Shown piece after piece: positions 17,211-26,044 of a DNA stretch of 64,000 nt (the first letter of the stretch is position 1; each line of letters starts with the position of its first letter). Made by a program: the position numbers and the translations under genes. Location of the stretch: the NCBI RefSeq assembly GCF_001870735.1, contig NZ_MORL01000003.1, positions 1 to 64,000 of the forward strand. The letters are read 5' to 3'. The notes under the pieces were generated by a model. It saw only the letters and a list, made by a program, of their open reading frames with translations, ran no database searches and was not told the DNA's origin. Source of the stretch: Arsenicibacter rosenii (lineage in GTDB: Bacteria > Bacteroidota > Bacteroidia > Cytophagales > Spirosomataceae).

Positions 17211-17218
17211 TATTTTTG
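17211..17218 (+). promoter_or_regulatory. -7 promoter box of the Lrp-family gene
   Basis: TATTTTTG matches TAnnTTTG and lies 30 nt before the ATG at 17249, downstream of a very AT-rich stretch. Confidence 0.5.
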
Positions 17219-17248
17219 TTGGCATCCATCAAATACAGGGTTTGAAAA

Positions 17249-17725
17249 ATGGAGAAAAATTTAGAAATTGACAACACAGACCTCAAAATACTCGATTTAT
17301 TGATGCAGGATGCCAATATGGCGTATACTGAGATCGGTAAACGAATCTACGTATCAGGCGGTACCGTACATGTCCGGATGAAAAAATTAGAGCAAATGGG
17401 CATTGTCCGCGGCTCACAGCTGGTGATTGATCATACGCGGCTGGGCTGGGACATCAGCGCGTTTCTGGGCATCTATCTTGATAAAAGCTCGCTTTATGAA
17501 GAAGTGGCCGTTGAGCTGGAAAAAATTCCTGAAGTGGTCAATATCCATTACACCACCGGCATTTACAGCATCTTCGCCAAGATTGTATGCCGCGACACCC
17601 AGCACCTGCGTGAAGTATTGCACGATAAAATTCAGAAAGTAGGCGGCATTCAGCGAACCGAGACGTTTATTTCGTTAGAAGAACGGATCCTGCGCCCTAT
17701 TCCTTTCGAATACTCAAACGACTAG
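17249..17725 (+). CDS. Lrp/AsnC family transcriptional regulator
   Basis: A 158-residue protein: N-terminal winged helix-turn-helix (about 8-60; DLKILDLLMQDANMAYTEI, then GGTVHVRMKKLEQMGIVRG) and a C-terminal RAM/AsnC effector-binding domain (about 70-145). Members bind amino acids or related metabolites and act as octamers. The ligand is unknown. Divergent from the tRNA-like RNA across an AT-rich gap; PorQ follows 44 bp downstream, perhaps co-transcribed. Confidence 0.92.
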   Translation: MEKNLEIDNTDLKILDLLMQDANMAYTEIGKRIYVSGGTVHVRMKKLEQMGIVRGSQLVIDHTRLGWDISAFLGIYLDKSSLYEEVAVELEKIPEVVNIHYTTGIYSIFAKIVCRDTQHLREVLHDKIQKVGGIQRTETFISLEERILRPIPFEYSND

Positions 17726-17769
17726 CGGCCGGTAGACAAGAGAATTTCTGACTGTTAATAGCGAATCGC

Positions 17770-18822
17770 TTGCGGCCTTTACTCTACTTCATCGTCATCT
17801 GGATCGGGCTGTCGACCATTGGCCAGGCTCAACCCATCGCCGGGCAGCAACTGTTCCCGTTCCTGAACCTGCCCACGCATGCCCGTGTGGCGGCCCTGGG
17901 CGGGCAGGTCGCTTCGGCTACCCAACCCGACGGGATGTATTTCCAGAATAACCCCGCCCTGGCCGACTCCATGGGCGATCACCAGCTCGGGCTGTCGTTT
18001 ATGCCCTATCTGGCAGCGGCCAAATACTACACCCTGCACTATGGCCTCCCCTTCGGCCACAACGCCGGGCAGACAGGCCGCTGGGCGGCCGGCCTCCAGT
18101 ACCTCTCCTACGGGCAGTTTGACCTGACCGATCCGTCGGGCAACAACCTGGGCACGTTTACCGCCAATGACTATGCACTGAGCCTATCCCATGCCCGTAC
18201 GGAAGGCAACTACTCGCTTGGGGCGACCATCAAGGCTGTCGGCTCGGCGATTGAACTGTACAGCGCCTTTGCCGTTATGGCCGACCTCGGCGGCGTCTGG
18301 CGGCACCCGAAAAAACAGCTCACGTTCGGGCTGACCGCCAAAAACATCGGCCGCGTACTGCGCAATTACAGCCCGACCGATGCCCGGCTCCCGTTTGACC
18401 TCCAGGCCGGGGTAACGTTTAAGCCTGCCCATGCCCCCGTACGGATCACGGTCACGGCTCACCACCTGCACCGGTTTGACATTGCCTACAACGATCCGGC
18501 CCTGAACCGGACCTACGACCTGAATGGCAACCCGATTGTCAACAAGGTTGGTCTTGCCGATAAACTGGCCCGCCACCTGATTGTCGGGGCTGAACTGCTC
18601 ATCAGCCGGAACCTCAATGTCCTGGTCGGTTATAACCACCAGCGGCGGCAGGAAGGCCGTTTGCAGGATTTTGGCGGACTTTCCGGCCTGTCGTTCGGGC
18701 TGTCGGCCCAGGCTCGTGGGTTTCAGCTGACCTATGCACGCTTTATGTATACTCCGGCGGCCGGTGGCAGCAGCCAGCTCAGCCTGCGCATCAGCATGGA
18801 CCGTATCCTGACAAAAAACTGA
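17770..18822 (+). CDS. porQ: Type IX secretion system protein PorQ
   Basis: A 350-residue outer-membrane protein with signal peptide (to about GQAQ, 20) and the PorQ pattern: LPTHARVAALGGQVASA near residue 36, many amphipathic strands, and a C-terminal strand ending SLRISMDRILTKN. PorQ works with PorU, PorV and PorZ at the attachment stage of type IX secretion in Bacteroidota. The start is TTG: an in-frame stop lies seven codons upstream and there is no ATG in between. No other por/gld genes are in the window. Confidence 0.82.
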   Translation: MRPLLYFIVIWIGLSTIGQAQPIAGQQLFPFLNLPTHARVAALGGQVASATQPDGMYFQNNPALADSMGDHQLGLSFMPYLAAAKYYTLHYGLPFGHNAGQTGRWAAGLQYLSYGQFDLTDPSGNNLGTFTANDYALSLSHARTEGNYSLGATIKAVGSAIELYSAFAVMADLGGVWRHPKKQLTFGLTAKNIGRVLRNYSPTDARLPFDLQAGVTFKPAHAPVRITVTAHHLHRFDIAYNDPALNRTYDLNGNPIVNKVGLADKLARHLIVGAELLISRNLNVLVGYNHQRRQEGRLQDFGGLSGLSFGLSAQARGFQLTYARFMYTPAAGGSSQLSLRISMDRILTKN

Positions 18823-18918
18823 CCGGCACGAACCCCTTTCGCCCCAAAAACTGTTAACGCTACGACACTACTCAACTGGACCGGGCGCTTGTCTGGCCGG
18901 TTGCATTTGTAAAACAAC

Positions 18919-20307
18919 ATGAATGAATTCCTGAAAGACCTTACGCCCCGGCAGATTGTTGCCGAGTTAGACCAATACATCATTGGCCAGCATAACGCCA
19001 AACGCAACGTGGCCATTGCCTTGCGCAACCGCTGGCGCCGCATGAATGCCCCTGCCGATATCCGCCGCGAGATTGTGCCGAACAACATTCTGATGATCGG
19101 GGCCACGGGGGTTGGTAAAACCGAAATTGCCCGCCGCCTCGCCAAACTGGCCGATGCGCCGTTTACCAAAGTCGAAGCCTCGAAGTTTACGGAAGTGGGG
19201 TACGTGGGCCGCGACGTGGAAAGCATGGTCCGCGATCTGGTAGAGCAGGCTGTCAACATGGTCAAAGCCGCCAAAAAGGAAACCGTGAAGGCACGGGCCC
19301 AGCAGCTTGTAGAAGACATTATTCTCGACATTCTGATCCCGCCCGTCAAGCAGCCGGTGACCACCGGTTTTATGCCCAACGACAGCACCCGCGTGCCTGA
19401 CAGCGACGCCGAGCTGAACGAGAAAACCCGTGAACGGTTCCGCGACAAAATCCGCTCCGGCGAAATGGACGAGCGCAAAATCGAAATCGACGTGCAGCAA
19501 AGCCAGACGCCGAATATCGGGGTGATGGGTACCGGCATGGACGAGCTGTCGATGATGAACCTGCAGGATATGATCGGCGGGATGATGCCGAAGCGGAACC
19601 GCAAACGCAAGGTGACCATCGCCGAAGCCAAGAAGCTGCTGCTGGAAGAAGAAGCCGCAAAGCTGATCGACATGGACGAGGTGAAGGACGAGGCTATTTT
19701 TAAGGCCGAAAATACCGGCATCATCTTCATCGATGAGATTGACAAGATTGCGACCAACCGCTCCGGTGGCGGCGGGCCCGATGTGAGCCGCGAGGGTGTG
19801 CAGCGCGACCTGCTCCCGATTGTGGAGGGCAGCACCGTAAATACCAAATACGGGACGATCAATACCGACCACATTCTGTTTGTGGCAGCCGGTGCGTTCC
19901 ATGTTTCGAAGCCCAGCGACCTGATTCCCGAGTTGCAGGGCCGTTTCCCGATCCGGGTCGAGTTGCAAAGCCTGTCGGAAGATGATTTTTACCAGATTCT
20001 GAAAGCGCCGAAAAACGCGCTGACGAAGCAATACGAAGCGATGATGGCCGCTGAGAGCGTTGACCTGACGTTTCAGGACGAAGCGCTGCGCGAAATGGCC
20101 CGCATTGCCTACGAAGTCAATTCGGAGGTTGAGAACATCGGCGCCCGCCGTTTGCAGACGGTCATGAGCCACCTCCTCAACGACTTTATGTTCGACATTC
20201 CGGACATCATTGGCCCTAACGCCCATCTGGTGGTGACAAAAGAGATGGTGCAGGAAAAGCTGAGCGGCCTCGTCCAGAACCGCGACCTGAGCCAGTTTAT
20301 TCTGTAG
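18919..20307 (+). CDS. hslU: ATP-dependent protease ATPase subunit HslU (ClpY)
   Basis: A 462-residue AAA+ unfoldase of the HslUV protease. The N-terminus LTPRQIVAELDQYIIGQHNAKRN is family-typical; Walker A GATGVGKTE lies near 57-65, the I domain spans about 110-240, Walker B IIFIDEIDKIA near 271-281, and sensor/arginine motifs follow (NIGARRLQTVM). The C-terminal tail ends LSQFIL, the segment that docks into HslV. hslV is not adjacent. A terminator follows. Confidence 0.96.
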   Translation: MNEFLKDLTPRQIVAELDQYIIGQHNAKRNVAIALRNRWRRMNAPADIRREIVPNNILMIGATGVGKTEIARRLAKLADAPFTKVEASKFTEVGYVGRDVESMVRDLVEQAVNMVKAAKKETVKARAQQLVEDIILDILIPPVKQPVTTGFMPNDSTRVPDSDAELNEKTRERFRDKIRSGEMDERKIEIDVQQSQTPNIGVMGTGMDELSMMNLQDMIGGMMPKRNRKRKVTIAEAKKLLLEEEAAKLIDMDEVKDEAIFKAENTGIIFIDEIDKIATNRSGGGGPDVSREGVQRDLLPIVEGSTVNTKYGTINTDHILFVAAGAFHVSKPSDLIPELQGRFPIRVELQSLSEDDFYQILKAPKNALTKQYEAMMAAESVDLTFQDEALREMARIAYEVNSEVENIGARRLQTVMSHLLNDFMFDIPDIIGPNAHLVVTKEMVQEKLSGLVQNRDLSQFIL

Positions 20308-20326
20308 ATTTCCGGATTTTTTTTCT

Positions 20327-20364
20327 GCCAATCTGATCATAGTCGATCAGATTGGCTTTTTTTT
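20327..20364 (+). terminator. Intrinsic terminator of hslU
   Basis: GCCAATCTGATC (20327-20338) pairs exactly with GATCAGATTGGC (20345-20356) and is followed by eight T residues. It marks the left border of the AT-rich region. Confidence 0.9.
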
Positions 20365-20705
20365 ACCTTTATAGATAAAAAAGTGTTAATAGTTAAATAT
20401 ATTATTAATAGTAAATAAATCTTAATATCAACTAAACGATTTACCAGGAACGCATAAACAATTAATTGATATATCCAGAAAAACAGTCAATTACACTAGT
20501 CGAATTATACCGAAATAACTGTAAGCCAGTAAAACCTTAAGACACCATTGAGGAGATTAAAAATGTCACATATGCTTACATAGCACTCGTAATAAAAAGT
20601 ATCATCATACAATAAAGCTACCTATAATACCACTCAATGAAACGATCTACAAGATTTCACACCAAAATAAAAAAGTAATATTTTTTTATTTTAATAAATG
20701 TACCA
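20365..20705. other. AT-rich gene-free stretch
   Basis: About 340 bp of very AT-rich sequence with many in-frame stops on both strands, no convincing gene, no clear TAnnTTTG box and no IS ends or direct repeats visible by eye. Its composition matches the following M60-like gene rather than hslU, so it is probably part of the same acquired segment. Confidence 0.6.
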
Positions 20706-22061
20706 ATGAAGCCACTAAATTCAGTCGCAGGCCCTTTGTGCTTTATCTTTATACTATTATGCCTGACAGGATGTAATAAAAAAGATAACCTATCTCCTTC
20801 AGGCATAAAAGATGAGGAATTTCCGGATAATCCAACTTCATTTATTTTTCACCAATCTATCAATGCTGAATCAGACAGGGAAAGACTTGGGTTAAATCTT
20901 CAATGGGCTGATTTTGAACCTACGGGTCTATATGCTCCACCTGGCCCTGGTTCCAGATTATTAATAAATGTGAAAAATCTTTCAGGTAAAAGTTTACCTA
21001 CATTAATCATTGGCACTTACTATAGATATAATGCCAAACTCTTCCCGGATGAAATCAGACTGACTGCAGGGCAGAACACCGTTGAAATAAGCGGACCCGG
21101 GGGTATGCTTTATATAAGATACACCAGTGAAAACCCTGACACGAATGACCGGGTCAAAATTGATTTTTTAGGCGGAGCACTAAGGGCCCCGTTATTTACC
21201 AATGGAACTACAGCCAAACACTGGCAATGGCAATTAGAAAAGTACAAGAATGTACCCGATGTAACGTTAATCTCTGACTACGCATTACAGGTTTATTCTC
21301 TATCAAGTGCTATCTTATGGAAAGACCAGAATATTCCGGCAGTATTAAAAAACGTCGATAAAATTATAGGCATTGAGAACGATATTAGTGGCTTAGTTAA
21401 TGATAACTCCTCCATACATTCAATAACGAAGCATAAGGTTTTAATGACACAAACAGACATTCCAAATTCATACATGTTTGCATCGAACTATATAACTGCT
21501 TATAAATCCCCTACTCACTATAGGGCTTTTAGTAATTCAATTGTCGAAGGAAATGATGAGGGTTGGGGCCCATGGCATGAGCTTGGGCACATGCATCAAC
21601 AATCTGCGTGGACATGGCAGGAAGTCGGTGAAGTTACAGTAAATATTTATTCGCTTGCTGTAGAAAGGACCTTAGGAATTAAACCATCACGACTTACTGA
21701 ATCGGGTTCCTGGACCAAAATGGTGGTTTTTACAAACAGTACGGCTTCTTCAAAAAACTTCAATGATGATAATCAAATAGATGTTTTTACAAGACTGTGT
21801 CTTTTTGATCAATTGAGGTTGGCTTTTGGGGATACGTTTTTTAAGGAATTACACAGACAAACCAGAATTGAGAATCCTGATCTTAAGACAAGAGAAGAGA
21901 AAATGGAGTATTTCATGAAAAAAGCATCTCTGATCTCAGGAAAAAATTTGACTGATTTTTTCAGGAAGTGGGGATTTGTTGGCGTCAATAACGGATATGC
22001 AGCCATTAAAAGCCTTAATCTTCCGGCTCCGGATAGCGACTTAACTTTATTGAGAGAGTAG
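20706..22061 (+). CDS. M60-like (enhancin/mucinase type) metallopeptidase lipoprotein
   Basis: A 451-residue lipoprotein (LLCLTGC, Cys about 22) with the zinc-protease motif HELGH (His291, Glu292, His295) in the context GPWHELGHMHQQSAW, and a downstream GEVTVNIYSL glutamate as in M60-like peptidases that act on mucin-type glycoproteins. The upstream half has beta strands (GSRLLINVKNLSG; NTVEISGPGGMLYIRY) typical of the family's N-terminal region. Codons are strikingly AT-rich compared with neighbours (many AAA, ATA, TTA), a sign of recent acquisition. Substrate unproven. Confidence 0.85.
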   Translation: MKPLNSVAGPLCFIFILLCLTGCNKKDNLSPSGIKDEEFPDNPTSFIFHQSINAESDRERLGLNLQWADFEPTGLYAPPGPGSRLLINVKNLSGKSLPTLIIGTYYRYNAKLFPDEIRLTAGQNTVEISGPGGMLYIRYTSENPDTNDRVKIDFLGGALRAPLFTNGTTAKHWQWQLEKYKNVPDVTLISDYALQVYSLSSAILWKDQNIPAVLKNVDKIIGIENDISGLVNDNSSIHSITKHKVLMTQTDIPNSYMFASNYITAYKSPTHYRAFSNSIVEGNDEGWGPWHELGHMHQQSAWTWQEVGEVTVNIYSLAVERTLGIKPSRLTESGSWTKMVVFTNSTASSKNFNDDNQIDVFTRLCLFDQLRLAFGDTFFKELHRQTRIENPDLKTREEKMEYFMKKASLISGKNLTDFFRKWGFVGVNNGYAAIKSLNLPAPDSDLTLLRE

Positions 22062-22073
22062 AAATTTAGCTGA

Positions 22074-22394
22074 ATTAACTTAGCGAATTGGCATGCTACT
22101 TCATTAAAAGAAGAAAAATTCCAGACGTTACACCCGACTCCCGGCAAAACCAACAAGAGCATTGCCAGAGGAAAATATGAGTTCATTAAAGAACACATCA
22201 TGGCGATTTTAAGCGAATCAGAATTGTCGCATACCGAATTAATGGAGAAGTTGTACAGCAGAGTTAAAGACAATTTTGACGGCGGTATTCAATGGTATGG
22301 CGAAGTCGTCAAATTAGATCCGGAGGCACGAAGCGTTATTGAACGCACGAAATCAAGACCCGAAAAATATAAACTAAAGACAACGAACCGCTGA
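22074..22394 (+). pseudogene. DUF6958-like gene remnant lacking a start codon
   Basis: The open frame from after TGA (22071) to TGA at 22392 reads LHPTPGKTNKSIARGKYEF, then KLYSRVKDNFDGGIQWYGE and VKLDPEARSVIERTKSRP, resembling small DUF6958 proteins (PGKT near the N-terminus, a W in the middle, KLDLEAKGVI-like end). The homologous part begins before the only ATG (22200) and no ATG, GTG or TTG precedes it in frame, so the 5' end appears lost. An expressed 64-residue fragment from 22200 is possible. Confidence 0.5.
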
Positions 22395-22500
22395 CAAGCC
22401 GTTTACCGCTTCCCGCCCGTTAAGCCCGGGTCAGGCATATCGGCAAAGACTCGCAGCGCCGGATTGCTCCGACCCGTACATTGCTCTGCCATTCCAAGAC

Positions 22501-23577
22501 ATGAAAAAAACATTGACTCTGTTTTGTCTGCTCTTATCGTGTGCTGCCTATGCACAGCTAAAAGCAATTCCGGATCTCCCTGCTGGTAGTCCGGAGACTG
22601 CCGGATTCAATAAAGACTCCATTCAGGCGATCACAGATACAATCGCGAAATTCAGACAGCGGGATTATCGGGGATTGGTTGTTATTAAAGACAATAAAAT
22701 TGTGGTAGAAAACTACTACAATACCTTCTGGCGTAACCACATACATGATGTCCGGTCTGCCGGAAAGAGCATTACGGCGTTGCTGCTGGGCGTAGCCATC
22801 AGAGAGGGGCTGGTACAACATGTAGACCAGGATGTTTATTCGTTCTTCTCCAAAAAGAAGTACCCGTCCATGCACGAAGATTATAAACAGGTCAAACTCA
22901 TTCACCTGCTGAATATGGTATCTGGTTTAGATGCTGATTCAGATAACCCCAAAACCCCGGGCAGTGAAGGGAAATGGATGCCAAAAGACGAATGGGTATC
23001 TTATCTGTTAAGCATTCCGTTATCAGGTAACCCGGGACAAAAATGGGTATATGCCGATATTAATGCCGTTTTGATCGGCGCTGTCATTGAAGAAAAATCC
23101 GGTATGAGCCTAAGGGATTTTGCCCGGCAAAAACTCTTTGATCCGCTGGCAATCAAAGAGTTTTACTGGTACACCAATACGGCCAATCAAACCGGTGCGG
23201 CCGGTAACCTTTACCTCTCTACGCTGGACTTTGCCAAGTTGGGGTTACTGGTTGCCAACAAAGGTAAATGGGGTGATAAGCAGCTGGCCGATTATGACTA
23301 CATGAACCGGCTGTTAAGCGAAAACTCCACAGCGATAGGCGATTATAATCCATTGGCTGACGGATATGGCATGCTTTGGTACAGAACGAAGCGCACGTTT
23401 GGCCGCAGAACAGTAAGTTATCTCTGGGCTTCCGGCAATGGCGGCAATCATTTGGTAGTTGTTCCGGAAGAAAACATGGTCGTTGCCATGACCTCCGGCG
23501 CATACGGCAATTGGTACCCGCACGCAAGAGCCTATTTTATCCTCGGTAAGCTGTTTCAGGCACTGGGAAAAAAATAA
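22501..23577 (+). CDS. Serine hydrolase (class C beta-lactamase-like family)
   Basis: A 358-residue secreted protein; signal peptide to about AAYAQ (19). The serine beta-lactamase/penicillin-binding fold is shown by Ser86-x-x-Lys89 (RSAGKSITALLLG), Tyr184-Ala-Asp-Ile-Asn (the YxN-like motif) and a C-terminal GGNHLVVVP segment at the place of the KTG/HxG motif. Such proteins are peptidases or esterases more often than true beta-lactamases. GC content returns to the window norm here, marking the right edge of the AT-rich segment. Confidence 0.88.
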   Translation: MKKTLTLFCLLLSCAAYAQLKAIPDLPAGSPETAGFNKDSIQAITDTIAKFRQRDYRGLVVIKDNKIVVENYYNTFWRNHIHDVRSAGKSITALLLGVAIREGLVQHVDQDVYSFFSKKKYPSMHEDYKQVKLIHLLNMVSGLDADSDNPKTPGSEGKWMPKDEWVSYLLSIPLSGNPGQKWVYADINAVLIGAVIEEKSGMSLRDFARQKLFDPLAIKEFYWYTNTANQTGAAGNLYLSTLDFAKLGLLVANKGKWGDKQLADYDYMNRLLSENSTAIGDYNPLADGYGMLWYRTKRTFGRRTVSYLWASGNGGNHLVVVPEENMVVAMTSGAYGNWYPHARAYFILGKLFQALGKK

Positions 23578-24078
23578 GCGCGCAAAAAAAAGAGCAGTTA
23601 CAGTCCTACACAACCTACCTCCTGTTGCCCCGGGGCAATACACTTACCTTTTTCGGCCTGGCCTGGTGCTTTGGCTTTGAGGACCTGCTTTGCCTTGTTG
23701 TTATGGTAGCGCCTTTCCTGTTCTGGCTGATTAAGTTGAAGCAGGAAAGCGCCGGCGGTGTCAGACACATTACCGGTATGGCTTTACTGTTGTCAGGCAT
23801 TCGACCGCAATGGGGACGAAGCTTTAGGTCAGGATCCCTTACCGGACCAACATTGAGGCAGTACTTGTCTAAATGGACTGTACTTACCGCTATCAGGCAT
23901 TGATATGTCTGATAGCGGTAGTTTTTGATCCGCTATCAAAGGAAAGAGCATTAATTTATTATACATTTATTGGCAGGTTATCACATGTACCGTCTTAAAA
24001 AACACCGAAATATTGTATACGACCGAAGCATTACCAGCATGATGGAAACGGAAAATCCAGTACATTGATCAATATCAC
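23578..24078. other. Intergenic region with a possible decayed membrane-protein fragment
   Basis: No supported gene. A plus-strand frame from about 23590 encodes a hydrophobic stretch (FFGLAWCFGFEDLLC, then MVAPFLFWLIKLKQE) but has no good start, no recognisable family and loses coherence after about 23790. A hairpin ACCGCTATCAG/CTGATAGCGGT (23886-23919) followed by GTTTTT could be a terminator on plus. The rest is featureless and AT-rich near 23950. Confidence 0.4.
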
Positions 24079-24504
24079 ATGAACATACAACAACAAATTA
24101 ACGACTATATTACTAGCCTGCCCGATTCCCGACGCAGTGATCTGCAGGCATTACACCAGCGCATTCTTCAGGAACTGCCGGATTGCCGGCTATGGTTTCT
24201 GGACGGAAAAGACGAAACGGGTAAAACGGTTTCAAATCCGAGTATTGGCTATGGTTTCCAGCGCATAGTGTACGCCGACGGCAAAACCAAAGACTTTTAT
24301 CAGGCAGGTATCAGTGCTCCGACGACCGGCATTTCGGTGTACATTATGGGGCTTAAAGACAAGAAATACCTGGCCAATACGTTCGGCAGCCGGTTAGGAA
24401 AGGCAACGGTGACCAGCTATTGCATCAAATTTAAAAACCTGAAGGCGATCGATGTAGACGTGTTGCTGGAAGCGATTAAGGACGGCATACAGCAAACGAG
24501 TTAA
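24079..24504 (+). CDS. DUF1801 domain-containing protein
   Basis: A 141-residue cytoplasmic protein of the DUF1801 (YdhG-like) fold: helical N-terminus INDYITSLPDSRRSDLQALHQRI, then NPSIGYG, a strand-rich centre and CIKFKNLKAIDVDVLLEAI at the C-terminus. Function unknown; related to the iron-chaperone frataxin-like YdhG fold. First of a loosely spaced group of small genes all on plus. Confidence 0.82.
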   Translation: MNIQQQINDYITSLPDSRRSDLQALHQRILQELPDCRLWFLDGKDETGKTVSNPSIGYGFQRIVYADGKTKDFYQAGISAPTTGISVYIMGLKDKKYLANTFGSRLGKATVTSYCIKFKNLKAIDVDVLLEAIKDGIQQTS

Positions 24505-24532
24505 TCAAAACAGGCTCGCTAAATTCAGTTTT

Positions 24533-25009
24533 ATGACTCAAACCATTATTCTCAAACCAACCGAAATCGCCGATCTCGACCATTTTTTCCGGTTTCAGCT
24601 CGATCCGGAAGCAAGGCATCTAGCGGCCTTTACGCCCCAAAAACCAGACGACAAAGCGGCCTATCTTACCAAATATTCAGCGCTTCTCAACAACCCCACC
24701 GTACTCATGCGGACTGTCCTTGCAGACGACATCATCGTGGGCAGTATATCTACGTTTGTCATGGACGGGAAAACGGAACTGACCTATTGGCTCGACCGGG
24801 CCGTGTGGGGGCAGGGCATCGCCACGAAAGCCCTGAACGAGTTGCTGACCATTACCACCCAACGGCCGGTCTATGCGCGGGTAGCCTTCGATAACATCGG
24901 CTCGCAGCGGGTACTGACGAAATGCGGCTTCATACAAATCGGCACTGACCACGGATTTGCCAATGCACGGCAAGCCGACATTGAGGAGTATATTTACCGG
25001 CTTTCCTGA
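24533..25009 (+). CDS. GNAT family N-acetyltransferase
   Basis: A 158-residue protein starting MTQTIILKPTEIADLDHFF with a GNAT core: LTYWLDRAVWGQGIATKALNEL carries the Q/R-x-x-G-x-G/A acetyl-CoA loop, and NIGSQRVLTKCGFIQIG is the usual C-terminal motif. Substrate unknown. 28 bp after DUF1801 and 33 bp before the Crp-family gene, so probably one operon. Confidence 0.88.
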   Translation: MTQTIILKPTEIADLDHFFRFQLDPEARHLAAFTPQKPDDKAAYLTKYSALLNNPTVLMRTVLADDIIVGSISTFVMDGKTELTYWLDRAVWGQGIATKALNELLTITTQRPVYARVAFDNIGSQRVLTKCGFIQIGTDHGFANARQADIEEYIYRLS

Positions 25010-25042
25010 CGGGTCAGAAAAGCATTTCGTGCGCCATAGCTC

Positions 25043-25618
25043 ATGATTAGTTTACAGCATTTCTTTACCAGCCTTACGCCGGTATCAACCACAAGTTGGG
25101 AACAGTTTGCGGCCTTGTTCAGACCGGTAACCCTTAAAAAAGGCGATTATTTTATCCGTGACGGGCAGCTTGCCAGCGAAATCGGCTTTCTGGAAGCAGG
25201 CATTATGCGGGCGTTCTACCGGAATGCCGAAGCTGTAGAATACAACAAACACTTCTTTATTAACCCCTGCTTTATCGGCGGCTACGCCTCGCTCATTACC
25301 GGCTTGCCCAACCAGATTAACCAGCAGGCGCTGACAGACTGTAGCGTTCAGGTAGCCCGTTATGCAGATTTACAGGCGCTTTACCCTACCTGCCCCGATA
25401 TCGAACGGGGCGCCCGTATCCTGGCCGAACAGTTTTTTGTTCAGAAAGAACGGCGCGAAATCGACATCGTTCTGCTCGACGCCGACAAGCGCTATGAGCA
25501 GTTTCAACGCGATTTTAAACACCTCGAACAACTCATTCCGCAATACCACATTGCGTCTTATTTAGGCATTACGCCTACCCAGCTCAGCCGCATCCGGAAA
25601 AAACGCGCGGGGCTCTGA
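25043..25618 (+). CDS. Crp/Fnr family transcriptional regulator
   Basis: A 191-residue protein with a cyclic-nucleotide-binding-like N-terminal barrel (LKKGDYFIRDGQLASEIGFLEAG, about 28-52) and a C-terminal helix-turn-helix (IASYLGITPTQLSRIRKKRA, about 170-190). The recognition helix is at the very end, as in many short Bacteroidota Crp-like regulators. Effector unknown; no Fnr cysteines are present. It may control the neighbouring SDR/darcynin genes. Confidence 0.88.
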   Translation: MISLQHFFTSLTPVSTTSWEQFAALFRPVTLKKGDYFIRDGQLASEIGFLEAGIMRAFYRNAEAVEYNKHFFINPCFIGGYASLITGLPNQINQQALTDCSVQVARYADLQALYPTCPDIERGARILAEQFFVQKERREIDIVLLDADKRYEQFQRDFKHLEQLIPQYHIASYLGITPTQLSRIRKKRAGL

Positions 25619-25690
25619 TTTCTTTACCTATGTAAATGGATCCGGTTGCCGGCCTTGTCAATTTTGCCACATTCAAAAAAGCCTATTGAC

Positions 25691-26044
25691 ATGCAAAATC
25701 AGAAACCTTATACAATTTTAGTATTGATGAACGCCACTCCCGCGTGGCTTACATTAAGCAGAAGCCAACGCAGCTGTTTTGTTGAAACAGAACTACAGCC
25801 CATTTTCCGGCGGGTCAGCCAAACCGTGACGGTCCGGTTGTTCGACAGCGAATACTTCCACGCGTCCGTATCGGACTTTATGATCGTTACGACAACGGTT
25901 CTGCATGACTACCAGCTGTTGATTGAATTACTACGCGACACGCCGGTATATGGCATCCCGTACTTTCGCATTGTTGACATCATTGTGGGTCAGGAGGCTC
26001 TTTTCGAGGATTTTAATGAACTACTCAACGTAGGTGTCCGATGA
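25691..26044 (+). CDS. Darcynin family protein
   Basis: A 117-residue protein starting MQNQKPYTILVLMNATPAWLTLSR; the open frame extends 15 codons upstream but the family begins at this YTILVLMNATPAWL segment. It is a small ferredoxin-like-fold protein with FDSEYFHASVSDFMIV in the middle. Function unknown. Its stop overlaps the ATG of the SDR gene (ATGA at 26041), implying translational coupling. Confidence 0.75.
   Translation: MQNQKPYTILVLMNATPAWLTLSRSQRSCFVETELQPIFRRVSQTVTVRLFDSEYFHASVSDFMIVTTTVLHDYQLLIELLRDTPVYGIPYFRIVDIIVGQEALFEDFNELLNVGVR

Noticed and set aside
18967-20340. 457-codon open frame antisense to hslU
   Set aside because: It mirrors the codon structure of a clear hslU gene and gives His/Val-rich sequence with no family. 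Similar antisense frames over the M28, carboxyltransferase and histidyl-tRNA synthetase genes were dropped for the same reason.
20365-22400. Prophage or IS element carrying the M60-like gene
   Set aside because: No transposase, integrase, terminal inverted repeat or target-site duplication could be found at the composition borders.
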